Shown one piece after another: positions 36,501 to 48,500 of a DNA stretch of 64,000 bases. The translations under genes and the position numbers were made by a program. The notes under the pieces were generated by a model. The model saw nothing but the letters and a program-made list of their open reading frames with translations. It was not told the DNA's origin and ran no database searches. Numbering within the stretch: the stretch's first letter is position 1; each line of letters opens with the position of its first letter. Location of the stretch: NCBI GenBank assembly GCA_030407085.1, contig CM059586.1:83821501-83885500 (forward strand), given 5' to 3'. This DNA comes from Trichopria drosophilae. Taxonomy: Eukaryota > Arthropoda > Insecta > Hymenoptera > Diapriidae.

Positions 36501-39500
36501 GAGTTATGTACCTGAAGTTCCGAACGTTTAATGAACGATTTCTAAGGGGCGACACTATAATAAAATACATACTTCATATGATTATAATGAAATAAACATA
36601 TGAATATTTAGAAATTATTAATTGGATATGTTTCAATGCTGAAAAAACGCAATTATACAATTATTTGATTATTTTGTCACTGCGACGTCTATGAGAAATC
36701 GTTCATTAAACGTTCGAAACTTTTCAGGTACATTAAGAGTTTGTAATTATGTGATTCATTTAAATGACATTGTATAAAAATATAAAATATATCTTCTAGT
36801 TAAATCGTTTAAACAAACGCCTTTTTATTTATATCCTTCAGTAAAAAAAAGAGGAAATTTTAGAATGCTATGAAAACCTTCCAAATTTGAATTTTAAGAA
36901 AGTACTTTATTGCTCATTAGCAAGGCGAATGTGCACCGATATTGCGAAAAGGAACATGTGCTAATCATATAAGGGACGTTGAAAGACTGCTGAAAGGTGC
37001 CCATGTAACAATGACCGCTCGTTGCGAAGAGGATGTTGAGGTAGACTTAATAATGGAGAAACTTTCAAGAGCGACAGGATCTGCATACAAGTTCAACGAA
37101 ACGCGTGGGGAAAACGGTGGACGTACAGCTCCCGTCGGTACTACATATCGAAGGTTGGTACACATTTCGATTTTTAAAATGTATCTGCTTTTGTTTTAAA
37201 AATTGAGAAATAAATAATAATGCTAGGTCTCAAAAGCTTTCTTTCCCAGGACGAATTGAAAGACAGTGTCTGTACTACAGTAATTTCATCACAATTACTT
37301 TCTTTGGTAGATGGCGTACGTAGCCATTCGAAATTATCCATTCCCATATTCTTTATTGGCGTCTTACCTAGCGGTCGTTTTGAGAAGACTAACAGCGAGT
37401 TCTAAATACATACATAAACGGAAAAATCAAATAGTTAGAACTACTAACTGCATAGTAGTTAAAGACACATCCATCGTTTTTGGTTAATTTCAAAAAAGGT
37501 ATTTGTGCCAGTTTCTACTATTTAGATAGTAAAACCAACTATTTATTTATTTCCGTGTACACTGAGAAAAAAATCCATAGTTAGATTGACTATATCACAT
37601 AGTTGGAAAAATATCGTTAAAACTACTATGAAAAATATTGAAATTTACCACTTTCATAGTCGATTTTACGACAATTTTGTTACACCAACCATCTCCTCAT
37701 AGTTACAAAAATGAACTATGTAGAATGATTTAAATAAATATGACAAGTATAGTTGAAATAACTATAATCATTTCACACTATGTCTCGTAGTAAATCTTTA
37801 TATTTACTATTATTCTTAGTTGAAGTTTGTATTTACTACAAATTCATAGTAAAGACTACCGCACCCCCTGTGTTTTGATGCCGCCAGGTGGCGATGCGTC
37901 GTTCGCAGCTTTTTTCTTCGAGCCCGTGGCTCCCGTTATTGAAGTGGATTCTCATTTGGTCATAAGAAGAACCGTCGGGCGCCAAGATATGATAATACAT
38001 AATGCATGTCGTATACACACGTGTATCTATAGACTAGTTACGCGACATTTAAATTTAAGTGTATAATAGCATTGCATAATACATTTTTAACTGACTAAAG
38101 TGTGACATTCACAAACTTAGCGCAATATTGATTTTTTATTTTTCTCTTTGTTTCCTTGTTTATCTTAAACAAAGAACGAATGGAGGAAAGTAACATTTCC
38201 ATATGCTATGATATATATAGTTTACAAATATTTTTAAAAAGTAAATCCAGGCTCCTTTCCATATTGTTTATGACAATTTCTCTCAGTGAAGGTAGTAATT
38301 TTCTGAAATGACTAAAAAAAATAGTTGAGTCTATTTGTCTATTATGGTTATATTAGTTAAACTTTACTATTTAAGAATAGTTATTTTAACTATTACCATG
38401 CCTAGTCCTCATTTCGCACGATGATTCATAGTAAAAAATGGTAATATCTACTACTTTTTTTCTGAGCGTAGGGGGTTTATTATGCTATTACGTTATTCTT
38501 TGAAAGTGGAATCCATTTTTTACATACATATTCACTGTGCATACTCTATATTGCACTGCTTTACGTGCGTTCGGGAGTCATCGGATACTATCGGATGCAG
38601 TCGAAAGGTCTGAAAAATTTAAAAACCAAAAACATCACATAACTTTACAAACATTGCAAGATGATCGCTAATTTTCGTATCAATGTAAAAATAGTAGGGT
38701 GGGGGTATAAGGAAGGCATATAGGTCTTCCCTTATTTTAACTCCTCTTATTTTAAGTTTTTACATCTATATATACGACTTTTTATTTTCTTTCCACGCTC
38801 ATTGTTGGTGCTCCCAACAGGACGCATTGAGTATTTTCATAATACCGATGATTTCTCAGCAAATGGCGTTTGTAGGAATACGATCCTTTAAAAAACTTAA
38901 TTCTTTCTCGTTTGCAATTTCACGGTAATTTTGTCTTAATATTCACATTTCATGAATATGCTAAATCCAAACTGAATTTCATTTCTATACAAATTTAAAA
39001 GTTGCGAAGCAACCTGTAAACAGCCAAGAACAAGTTCAGAAATGTTTCTGGCAAAAGCTTTTAATGCATGTTCGTTTTTTTTCTTAACAAGAATTAAAGC
39101 GAATTAAAAAAACAATAGTTTAATATGGTTTAATCTCATTCAATAAGTTCAGGTTAATTTTTATTTAATACGAATTCGTTTTAATACTTTGGATGTCTTA
39201 TTTATTTTTTTCAATATGAAGGAAGAATAAAAATGAGTACTTATGTTGTCATTTTTTAATGCCAATGAAATTTATAATTTTGAAATGCAAAAAAAAGTTG
39301 ATGTTTTTGTGTCTATTGACAGTACGTCAGATTAGATTGTATTAAACGGCAGGGAATAATGTCGAGAACCCAGAATAAATTCGATTCCAGTCTTTTTTGT
39401 TTGTTGAGTGTATTATGTGAAATGTTGTGCCACTTTATTCGTGGGTTTCGACGCCATCTAACGTTTGCTGCTAAACCCGAACTAAATGTATGCGGTAAAA

Positions 39501-42500
39501 TAAACTTCGAATGAAAAAAATTCATATTTTGAATCCCTTCAAAACAATCACGAATGATTTTCAATACAAACAAAAGAATATGATATTTAGAAGAATTTTG
39601 ATTTATTAAGTAGACGAAAATGAATTAAACAAGTAGAACGAATCAAAAACATATATTTATGTCATTTTTTGCTTCAATCGTTTATTTATATAAACCGAAA
39701 ATATATTGAAAAGTTTTGACAATAACTGAACTATCGATGTCCAAATTTTATTTCTGAAATTATTGCTATATTCCGAATTATTTTTAATCTATTAACCAAT
39801 TTAAAGTTTCGTCTTTGAATATATCTGGGTACTCAGGGAATGCAATAATAACGTTGGATTAATTTTAATACTTCATAGAATATTAAAATTCAGAGTTTTT
39901 AATTTTTTACTAATTCCTGCCAATGAAAATCATTCGTAAATTGTTATTCGGGAATACAGAAATGGAATTTAAGCATTGGGAAGAATTCAAGATATGAATA
40001 TTTTTGAATCGATTTTGGTTTGGAATTTTCCGAAAATATTCCAGAAACGTAATTTCGAATTATTGTCTGGGAAAATATAGTTTGTCCTTATATTGTCTCG
40101 ATTTACAATAAAAAAGACGTTAAACGCATACAATTTATTTTTTATCATTCATACATTTGCATAAATAATTCTGATATTTTAGTACTCTTCATATGCTTTG
40201 TAATCTTTGAAAAAAATTTTAATTCTGTTGTTTCTATGTCATACACATTTAGGATGATACTCCAATCAATAATAATGTGTAAAAATAAAAATAAATTTTG
40301 ATACGATTAGTAGAAGAGCGAATAAGAGGTCAAACATATATCGTCAGTTAAATCTAATTTTAATACATTCCGACGTAAATCTTTATTCTTATTTTTAATG
40401 TAAGCATTTGTGACTTTAAACAAAAATATTAATATCAAAGATTTGTTTTAATTCAATTTCTTTTATCCGGGTCATCTGTCGAAATTAATTAGCAGAGTGG
40501 GCTTAATTTCCTCGCCAGGAAACTGACCTGTGACCTGTCCGTCTGGCATATTGATTTTCCTAGACATCTATGGAATTCGTTCATATTGGCAAAACTTCCA
40601 TCATAAAATTCGAGATAAAAATCGGATGAAACTGTGCCAGAAAATTGCTAATCGATTATATAATACGGAGTTTTAATACTATTTTTTTCATGGAAATTCA
40701 ATTTATGAGATATGCCTGCTTTAATTTATCGTGCTATTTGGTTTTATTTTAAATTTTACTAAGTAAATTGTTGCGTTTAATGTACCTGACAAAATAAGAT
40801 AAAGTAAAACTTCTATAGAGTTTTCTTCGTGAAATTTACCGGTATTTTAAAAACATGAAAATTCTTTAAATTGTCAGAACTATACTAATCAGATATCAGC
40901 ACACAGGATTAAATGTTTTTTATTTTCATATTATTTTGTTGGTTAGAGTGCATCTATTTCTTACATTTCATGTAATTTATACATCATAAACACAATAGTG
41001 CATAAGGACAGCAAATCAATTTCAATGCTGTGTATATCATAGAACAATGCAGGTAATCAATACTAGTTTATAGATAACATTATGTACGTCATTCGTTTAA
41101 TATATATTTTTTTACAAAGGAAGCGTAAGAAGCGATTAACTACTTAATTATAAAGAAAATCTATATTTACTAAAAAAACAACTGCATGAAAGACTCATCA
41201 AGTCTTTGAAAATTAACTATTATAATCATGAAATAATTACTTATTTCAAAACATTCGTTACGAATTTCGATTTTCAAATCGCAAAATAGTAGTAAATAAT
41301 AATTTTTAAAACTGAATAAAACTACAGGTTTTAAATTCAATAATTTACTTAATCGATGTGTCATGTATCAGTAATAAAGTGAAATGTATTTTACAAACAA
41401 AAATTAAATAAATAAAGTAGTAGATTACGAGATATATCTTTTCAATGTAATAGCTTTTAGGAGACTTTTGTGAATAACTTTTAAAATTATCTTTCAACAA
41501 AGCATATTTTGTAATACTTAATCGTTTTTTCTAATTTTACTGATAATGGATAAATTATTTTGAACGGAACATTCAGAAAACCCTGAAGAGATTTCAATAA
41601 AACACCACATAAAATATTTATTATTCATTCCAACTATTTTTGTAATTGAAAAAACAAATTGCGGAACTACAGAAATGTTCGTTATGAATTTTACATGTGC
41701 ATCTTCCTAAGTATAACACTTAAAATACAAACTTAGTTTGAGCTTATCCGAAAACTTAGCGTGTATGTAAAAAAATTTTTTACATTATATTCGTCACCAG
41801 CGACACCAAAACCCGCATTATACAACATTTCAATACAGTATCTTAAAAAACAGTCTAAATAAGAAATTCTTTCGTAAAGACCGTGATATTTTCACGTTTC
41901 TTTGTTTATAAATCATAAACATAAAATAATTATATCTTAATGACTGATACTGAAGAATCTTCTTAGTTCTACTTTTGAATTTTGCCACTTAAATGTACCT
42001 AATGTATATTGTAGAAATCAACATTATAACATTCGAATTACTAATTATTAATCGAGATCGTCACCATTTTGAAGTGCCTTTACAGAAAATTACCTAACAA
42101 GTCACTTTGATTTTGAGAGGTATGCTCATTCGGGTGTGCAATGGCGTAGGTAAAATCACCTTTGGGTTAAAAACTTACGCCAGGTGTTGCAGCTGATAAA
42201 ACATCGATCTGTCCACAACAATAGCAAAAACGACCGACCTAATTCGTAAATCGGAATCGAAATTAGCAAAAATCAATGAAATCAAGGTGGTAAACAACTG
42301 TTTGACAGTTATTTCTTATATTAGTATAAATTTATCATTTGAAACCTTGAATGTATTTGACGCATTAAGTGTACTAATGATTTTTTACTGTAATTTCGCT
42401 TTTTATATTAATTAAATAAATAAGTTATTTGTTAAAGGGAATGAAAAAAATTGCAAATCGTACTTTTACTGTTCCACAAAAATGTTACTATTTAAGTCAT

Positions 42501-45500
42501 TTTTCGACGCCATAAAAAGGAAATACATCGATTAATGTTTTCAGAAAATTCCCTTATAGTTTAGTAATTCTTAGTTACTCCATTTGAAATATTCATAAAT
42601 TAAATTTTTCTTGTTTTTTAAATTTTATTATTATGTCTTTTTTATTCGATTTGTTATATTCAATATATTTTCTGCCTAAATTCATTATTCATAAAAAATA
42701 AGGACAAATGCGATAGAAATATTGGGTGTACTTCCTAAAAGGTGATTTTTATTAAGATTGGTGTCCTAATGTTTATTGGTGCTCTGAACACGAGTATCAC
42801 CATGAAAATAACGCCAAGGTCATCTTCAAGGTCAAAAGTGAAAATTTTTGTTTCAAAAATACACGTCGGACTAAAATGGTTCCGAACAAAAAAGATAGAG
42901 CATCAAATTCTCTACAAAAAGGTTTTGATAGACTTTCTTCGTAATATTAACGGTAACGCCGCGCCGTTAATAAACAATCATATGTATTTACTTGGCGAGT
43001 CCCGTTTAATCCAGTAATGTCATCCAGGTTATCTAATACTTCTGATTTCTGTAGGGTATTGTTTTATTGATGTTTTTTTAATTAGCTGAGCAGGCACATT
43101 ATCATAAAAATCACCAACAAGGTCATCTTGAAGGTTATAATAAATATTTTTTTTTAAATAAACATCAAAAAAAAAGTCGGAGCATCAGATTCTCAACTTA
43201 AAGTACTGCTGTCGTATATTAATGTAAAAGGCAGTAAATAATTTACGTGGGTTAGATTATCATTCGTACTTATTGGTTGGTTGCAAAAAATGCGTCTTTC
43301 TTAAGTTTTGACCTTGAAGATGACCTTGTCGATTATCTTCATGATGAGCTTCGTGTTTAGCGCACCAAAAAAGTTAGGATACCAAGTGCCATAGAAATCG
43401 GAGGTAGTATCTTTTCAGAAGTTTATTGGAAATATTCTGCGCTATAGTATGTAGAATGTCACAGTGTAGCGGAGGAAAATTATATACATAAAATCCCACG
43501 TATATACTCAGGCTCAGATATAGGTTTGATGCATTAACAAGAGCTCCTGTGCAGAAAATCTACTTCTAGAATGGGAGCTGGAGTCGTAACCGCACCTGGC
43601 GGCAAAAAGCCCAACTACCTTAGTAATAAGGGTAATAAGCAACCTCTGACCCACTTTGTGTTACAATTTAATAATTTTCAAGAACATTGCCTAAAACTCT
43701 AGTAATTTTATGAAAATATTACGTGAATATCATCTTCTGTAACACCGTTTTATAATATTTTGTTACATTCTTAATATAACAGTATGTCGAACTTCCTTAA
43801 TATTTTAGTTTTTCGTGTTTTCCCTTTGATAAGTAAACCAATAATTGTTTTGGTATTAAAGGCGTTTTTCGATCGCTTATTACAACTTTGAAATCAGATT
43901 TTAGAAGATTAAAAATGGCTGATCCAATATGTCAGACTAAATAATGTACTAAAACCAATGCATTTAAATCAAATTTTATTTAAGGGGTTTTAAGGTATTT
44001 ATCTACATTGTCAAATTCAACAAATTAATAATGATAGATTTAAAATGTCAGACTGAATTTCCTAAAAACGTTACGTGTAAGTAAAACTTTTTGTATTGAT
44101 AAAAGTGATTGTTTGATTATATTGGAGGTTTTTTAATATTTTTTTTTGTTTTTGAGTAATAAAAATATACATTTTTACGTCCTTCTTTGAGAACAAGAAT
44201 ACCAAACTACACAGAGTTTCATGCAAATTGGTCACTGACACGTGGGAACGTTTACTTGTACGATTGTTACGAAGAATAATGTAATTAATGGCTGAAAGAA
44301 TATGTACATTTGATAACTATAGAAAAAACGATAATCGATAAATTGAAGTGTTAGAAACATATTAATCTATTTTTACGCGTCAAATGTCGATGTTATTAAT
44401 ATTGACTTTTTTGGCATAAGTAAATAAAGTTTGGACCCTCATAAAATAAGTCATAAAACATCAAACAAACGTTCACTGCGTCTTTCTCCGTCATTAACAT
44501 ATAATTGAGGCTGTTGACAAAGACAATGAATGTATGTCAATTTGCTAATTATGAAGTGACTACACTTAATGTTTTCCTGCGATCATATTTCCCGCTTTAG
44601 CCAAGAGTATTACTGTAATAAGTTATCTCTTATTTACATTTACGAAACTACGTAGACTATATAAATTAAACAAAATGTTTTAAATAACCCTGGACAATAT
44701 AGAATGAGGCTTTGCTTTTAAAACGCATTGCCATTTTTTTATAAATTTAGCGGTATGAATCGTGAAAGGGAAATATCACTTCATTAGTTTAGTTATAAAA
44801 GGATTTTAATTTCGTTAATGGAAACAATTGAAAATATATTTGCTCTAGCAATTACTTTCAACGGCACATTCGTGCAACCTGTATCTTTGTTTCTCATTCT
44901 ATAATTAGTCATCTTGAAATGATTACATCGTGGTGAATAATGCATATTTTTTTGTTTACACTCAAATGTTTACGAAAACTTTCACTTCGCTGATGCATAG
45001 AATGATACAAAGATCGCCCATCTGTTAAAATTAAACCAAAGATTATTTCTCTGGGTGTAAAGCTGCGTAATTATATGAAGTAAATATCTCAGATAATTAA
45101 GTTTTAAATCATGAATAGATTTTGTCTAAGCATACAGATAAAAATAATGTCATTAATTTAGAACCAGCAATAATTATTATTACAATCATCCGAAAACAAA
45201 GAGAGTTCTTTGTATAAAAATTTGTGGAATTAATTTGGTCTATTAAAAAAGTACAATTACATTAGTTTTATTGAAAAAATTTCAGATATTTCTAGATGAT
45301 TTCTAAAATCTTAGTTAATTATAATAAATATTTATAAAACATTATTATAAATGTAATAAATTGTTTATTTTACAATATTTCTTTGACACAAATAAATATT
45401 TTTGTTTAATTTAATGAGCAACAAATTTACATTTATTTTTCAAAATATCTTTAGAAACATTAGAAAACTGTTTTCCAATTAAGAAGAATCGCTCTACTTT

Positions 45501-48500
45501 TGCAATTCAAATAAATGTTTAAGAACGCGAAAGTTTAGACTTCCATGCACTCCTTAAAAATCAATTGATTTTGTGTATGTATATGAAATCAGGTTAATCA
45601 AGTTTCATTAAATATAATCTCATAAATAAATAACCTGTTTGACTATTGCCACGTGTTTGAACTTTTTCTGTAAGCCGCAAAATTAAAAAGAATCAAGTTT
45701 CTTTTGAAAAATACATAAAATATAACAATTGCTGTTCTGGATTTTTATGGATTTTGTAAAAGAATAATATAAAATGACAATGTGAATTTTGCGCTTTTTA
45801 CTTTTTAAGATAACAATTAAATGTAAGTCATTTGATATAATAAATGTGTTTTCCAGAGTTATTCCAGAGCAGGAAATTAACGCAACTGAGCGAGACCAAT
45901 TCTGGCAACGAGAAGAAATTGAAGAAAAACAACGTTTGGAGCAAGAGAGAGCCAAATGGGAACAAAATCGCCGAAAATTGGAAGAGGAAGTTAGGCGACG
46001 TGAGGAGAAAGAGAATGAACTTCGAGAAAAGCAGGTACTATTTTTTTTATTGTTATTTTATTATATTTTGGGAAATTTAAAACCACTAGAAAAAGTAATT
46101 GATCTCTAACTATTCTGCGACAGCTCGTTTTCTTTTTGCTGAAATAAAAATCTAACTTAATGTTCTACTATCATTTGTTAATAAGGAAAAACAATTATAA
46201 AATCAATTTATACAAACATTCATTATTTGTAATATTCCATGTTTTCTTTTTTAATAGTTGAAAACGTATGATTTATAGTAGTAAATTCTTTAAATAGTAT
46301 ATAATGAACCTCGTCAGAGTATTGATTATTATCGTTTCTAAATTTTAATTTATTTCTTCATAGTACAGACATTAAAGCCTAAGTAGAAAATAATACTTTT
46401 GATACCCAGGATGTAAAATAGAATTTTACGCCTTAGATGGTAGTTGCACGTCCGAGGGACAGCCAAGCCCCTGGTGCAAACAATATTTTTCGATTCAGAA
46501 TATGCATAAATGACCATTTTTACAAATTATGACTTAGTAAAATCTCTATCTAATACATGGCTCATTTTTAAAATGGTTATTTTATGCCTCCTGAATTGAA
46601 ATATAAATTTCAAGAATCATTTTTGAAAAGCTCGACTCGACCAATCAAAATTATAATTTGACGAGCAAATTGACTCAAATAAAGGTCTTGCACGCATGCA
46701 CCTCTAATAGAACAGTCTCTCTGTACTAAAAAATATTTTTTTACTCCGAAGTAATATTTCGTACAGTTAATAAATCGTTATAATGATGTATTTAGTGAAT
46801 GGCAAGTATATTAATCTTATTAGAGATCCAGTTATAATTGTGTTGAAAATTGTGTTATTGATTTTCATAAACAAATATCTTAAGATCTAAAAGCTGATCA
46901 AACATAAGTAATACCAATGATTTATAAAGAGATATTATCATTAATAAATCTCTAAAGTAATATCTTCCAATATCTCCATGTAATATCTCCAATAGCTGAA
47001 TTAACTAAAGAAATCTCTTTGGCTCTGGAACAGGATGAACCAAGTCTAGCAATATTTATCGATATAGCGCAAAGGCCTTTGATACCCTAGATCATAAAAT
47101 ACTTATAAAGAAATTAGAAAATTATGGCTTTAGGGGTCAGGTGTCGGATCTGCTTCGCAGTTATCTGAATGATAGAACGCAAAGTGTGCAAATAGGAGAT
47201 GATTACAGTAGCACAGAAAAAATTATATATGGTATTCCGCAGGGATCCATTTTAGGTCCGTTATTATTTTTAATTTACATAAATGATCTGTTTGAAATTG
47301 ATATTGATGGAAAATTGTTGGCAGACGATACGGCGTTAATAATAAAACAAAAGTCATGGCAAGAAGCTAAGGAATCTGCAGAAATGCAATTTCGCTGTGT
47401 ACAGGACTGGTTTAGTTCAAATGGTTTGACAATAAATATCTCCAAAACGGTATTTGTGCCTTTTGGGTGCTATGTAGATAGTTTACCAGAAAATCTAAAT
47501 ATACATCTTGATCTGAACTCCTGTACTCAGTTACAAAACTGCAAGTGCAATAAAATTTGTCGAAAAAACCATACTAAGTACCTTGGAGTGAAAATTGACT
47601 CGCATATAAAATGGGACGTCCATATTACATCAGTTGTAAACAAACTAAAATATTTGCTATTTGCTTTTACAAGACTAAAAACAGTATTGACAATACAAGA
47701 ATTGATGATGGTTTATCGTGCTCTATTTTCCTCCATAATGTTCTATGGCATAATTTGGTTGGGGTGCTGCATGTAATACGCATATTGATCGATTATATAA
47801 GTTACAAAAAAGGGCTTTAAAGATAATATGGAATAAAAGTAGTTCGTATCCCTCAAATTTGCTTTTTAAGGAGTCAAAAGTCCTGGATATTAGGCAAAAA
47901 TTGGCGGAAACTGCTTTAAATTATTGTTTAAAAAATAAAGTAATTAAGTTTAGCGAACACGGTAAATCTACTAGAAGTAAAGAAATGGCTGTGATTCCAC
48001 GTAGGGTTAAAAGTGTCTCACGAAGATGTTTCGATTATTTGGGCCCTAAATTATATAATGTATTCTTACATGAAAAATTTATAATTAACGATAAAAATCT
48101 TAAAAAAAGAATACGGGCAATTATAATGGAACATCCTCGCGACTTATCACATAAGGTCATTTGTAACTAGTGCCGCGTGCTGAAATACCAATACTGTGAT
48201 ATTTAGTGATTATGAAAGAAACGAGTCATATGCAGTGCCTCTCAAAAGTATGAGCTCACCCTTGCGGAATTTTGGCTGAATTAAAATGTTGATTTCTCAT
48301 CGCCAAGTCAACGTACGGGAAAAATAAAAAAAGGCAATTAAAAAGGAGACTTTCAGCTTCTCAGTCGTGGTAGTTTCATTTCAATATATACATTTCTCTA
48401 CGAACTATGCTCGATTTACTGAAGTCATTTTTTCGTATTATTTTTTTCTTTTTCAATCCGCTCCCATTTTTTTAAAAATGATTGCAGGAAAAATGTACCA

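Larger units (their letters stand above)
27947..36920. other. Intron 2 of the drebrin-like gene (8974 bp)
   Basis: AT-rich, bounded by TGG|GTAAGT and CTCATTAG|CAAGGC. It holds the inverted-repeat elements listed separately (29.6-30.3, 32.1-32.4, 35.7-36.1, 36.5-36.7 kb), an AT dinucleotide tract near 34410-34440, and no recognised coding sequence. Frames of up to 116 codons at 31.3-33.5 kb are uncharacterised and have no motif. Confidence 0.6.
37154..45856. other. Intron 3 of the drebrin-like gene (8703 bp)
   Basis: Bounded by CGAAG|GTTGGT and TTTTCCAG|AGTTAT. It contains the inverted-repeat elements at 37.4-38.5 and 42.8-43.4 kb. A relative of the pogo-like family ends lies near 38725-38760 (CTTCCCTTATTTTAACTCC). 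About 38.8-42.7 and 43.6-45.8 kb show nothing recognisable beyond AT-rich sequence. Confidence 0.5.

Noticed and set aside
37827..38066. 79-codon plus-strand frame ([20 protein letters not shown]...)
   Set aside because: It lies inside the TACACTGAG-ended element and lacks a known motif; the antisense frame is equally open.
42742..43017. 91-codon plus-strand frame
   Set aside because: It overlaps an inverted-repeat arm (AAGGTCATCTTCAAGG) and has no recognisable domain.
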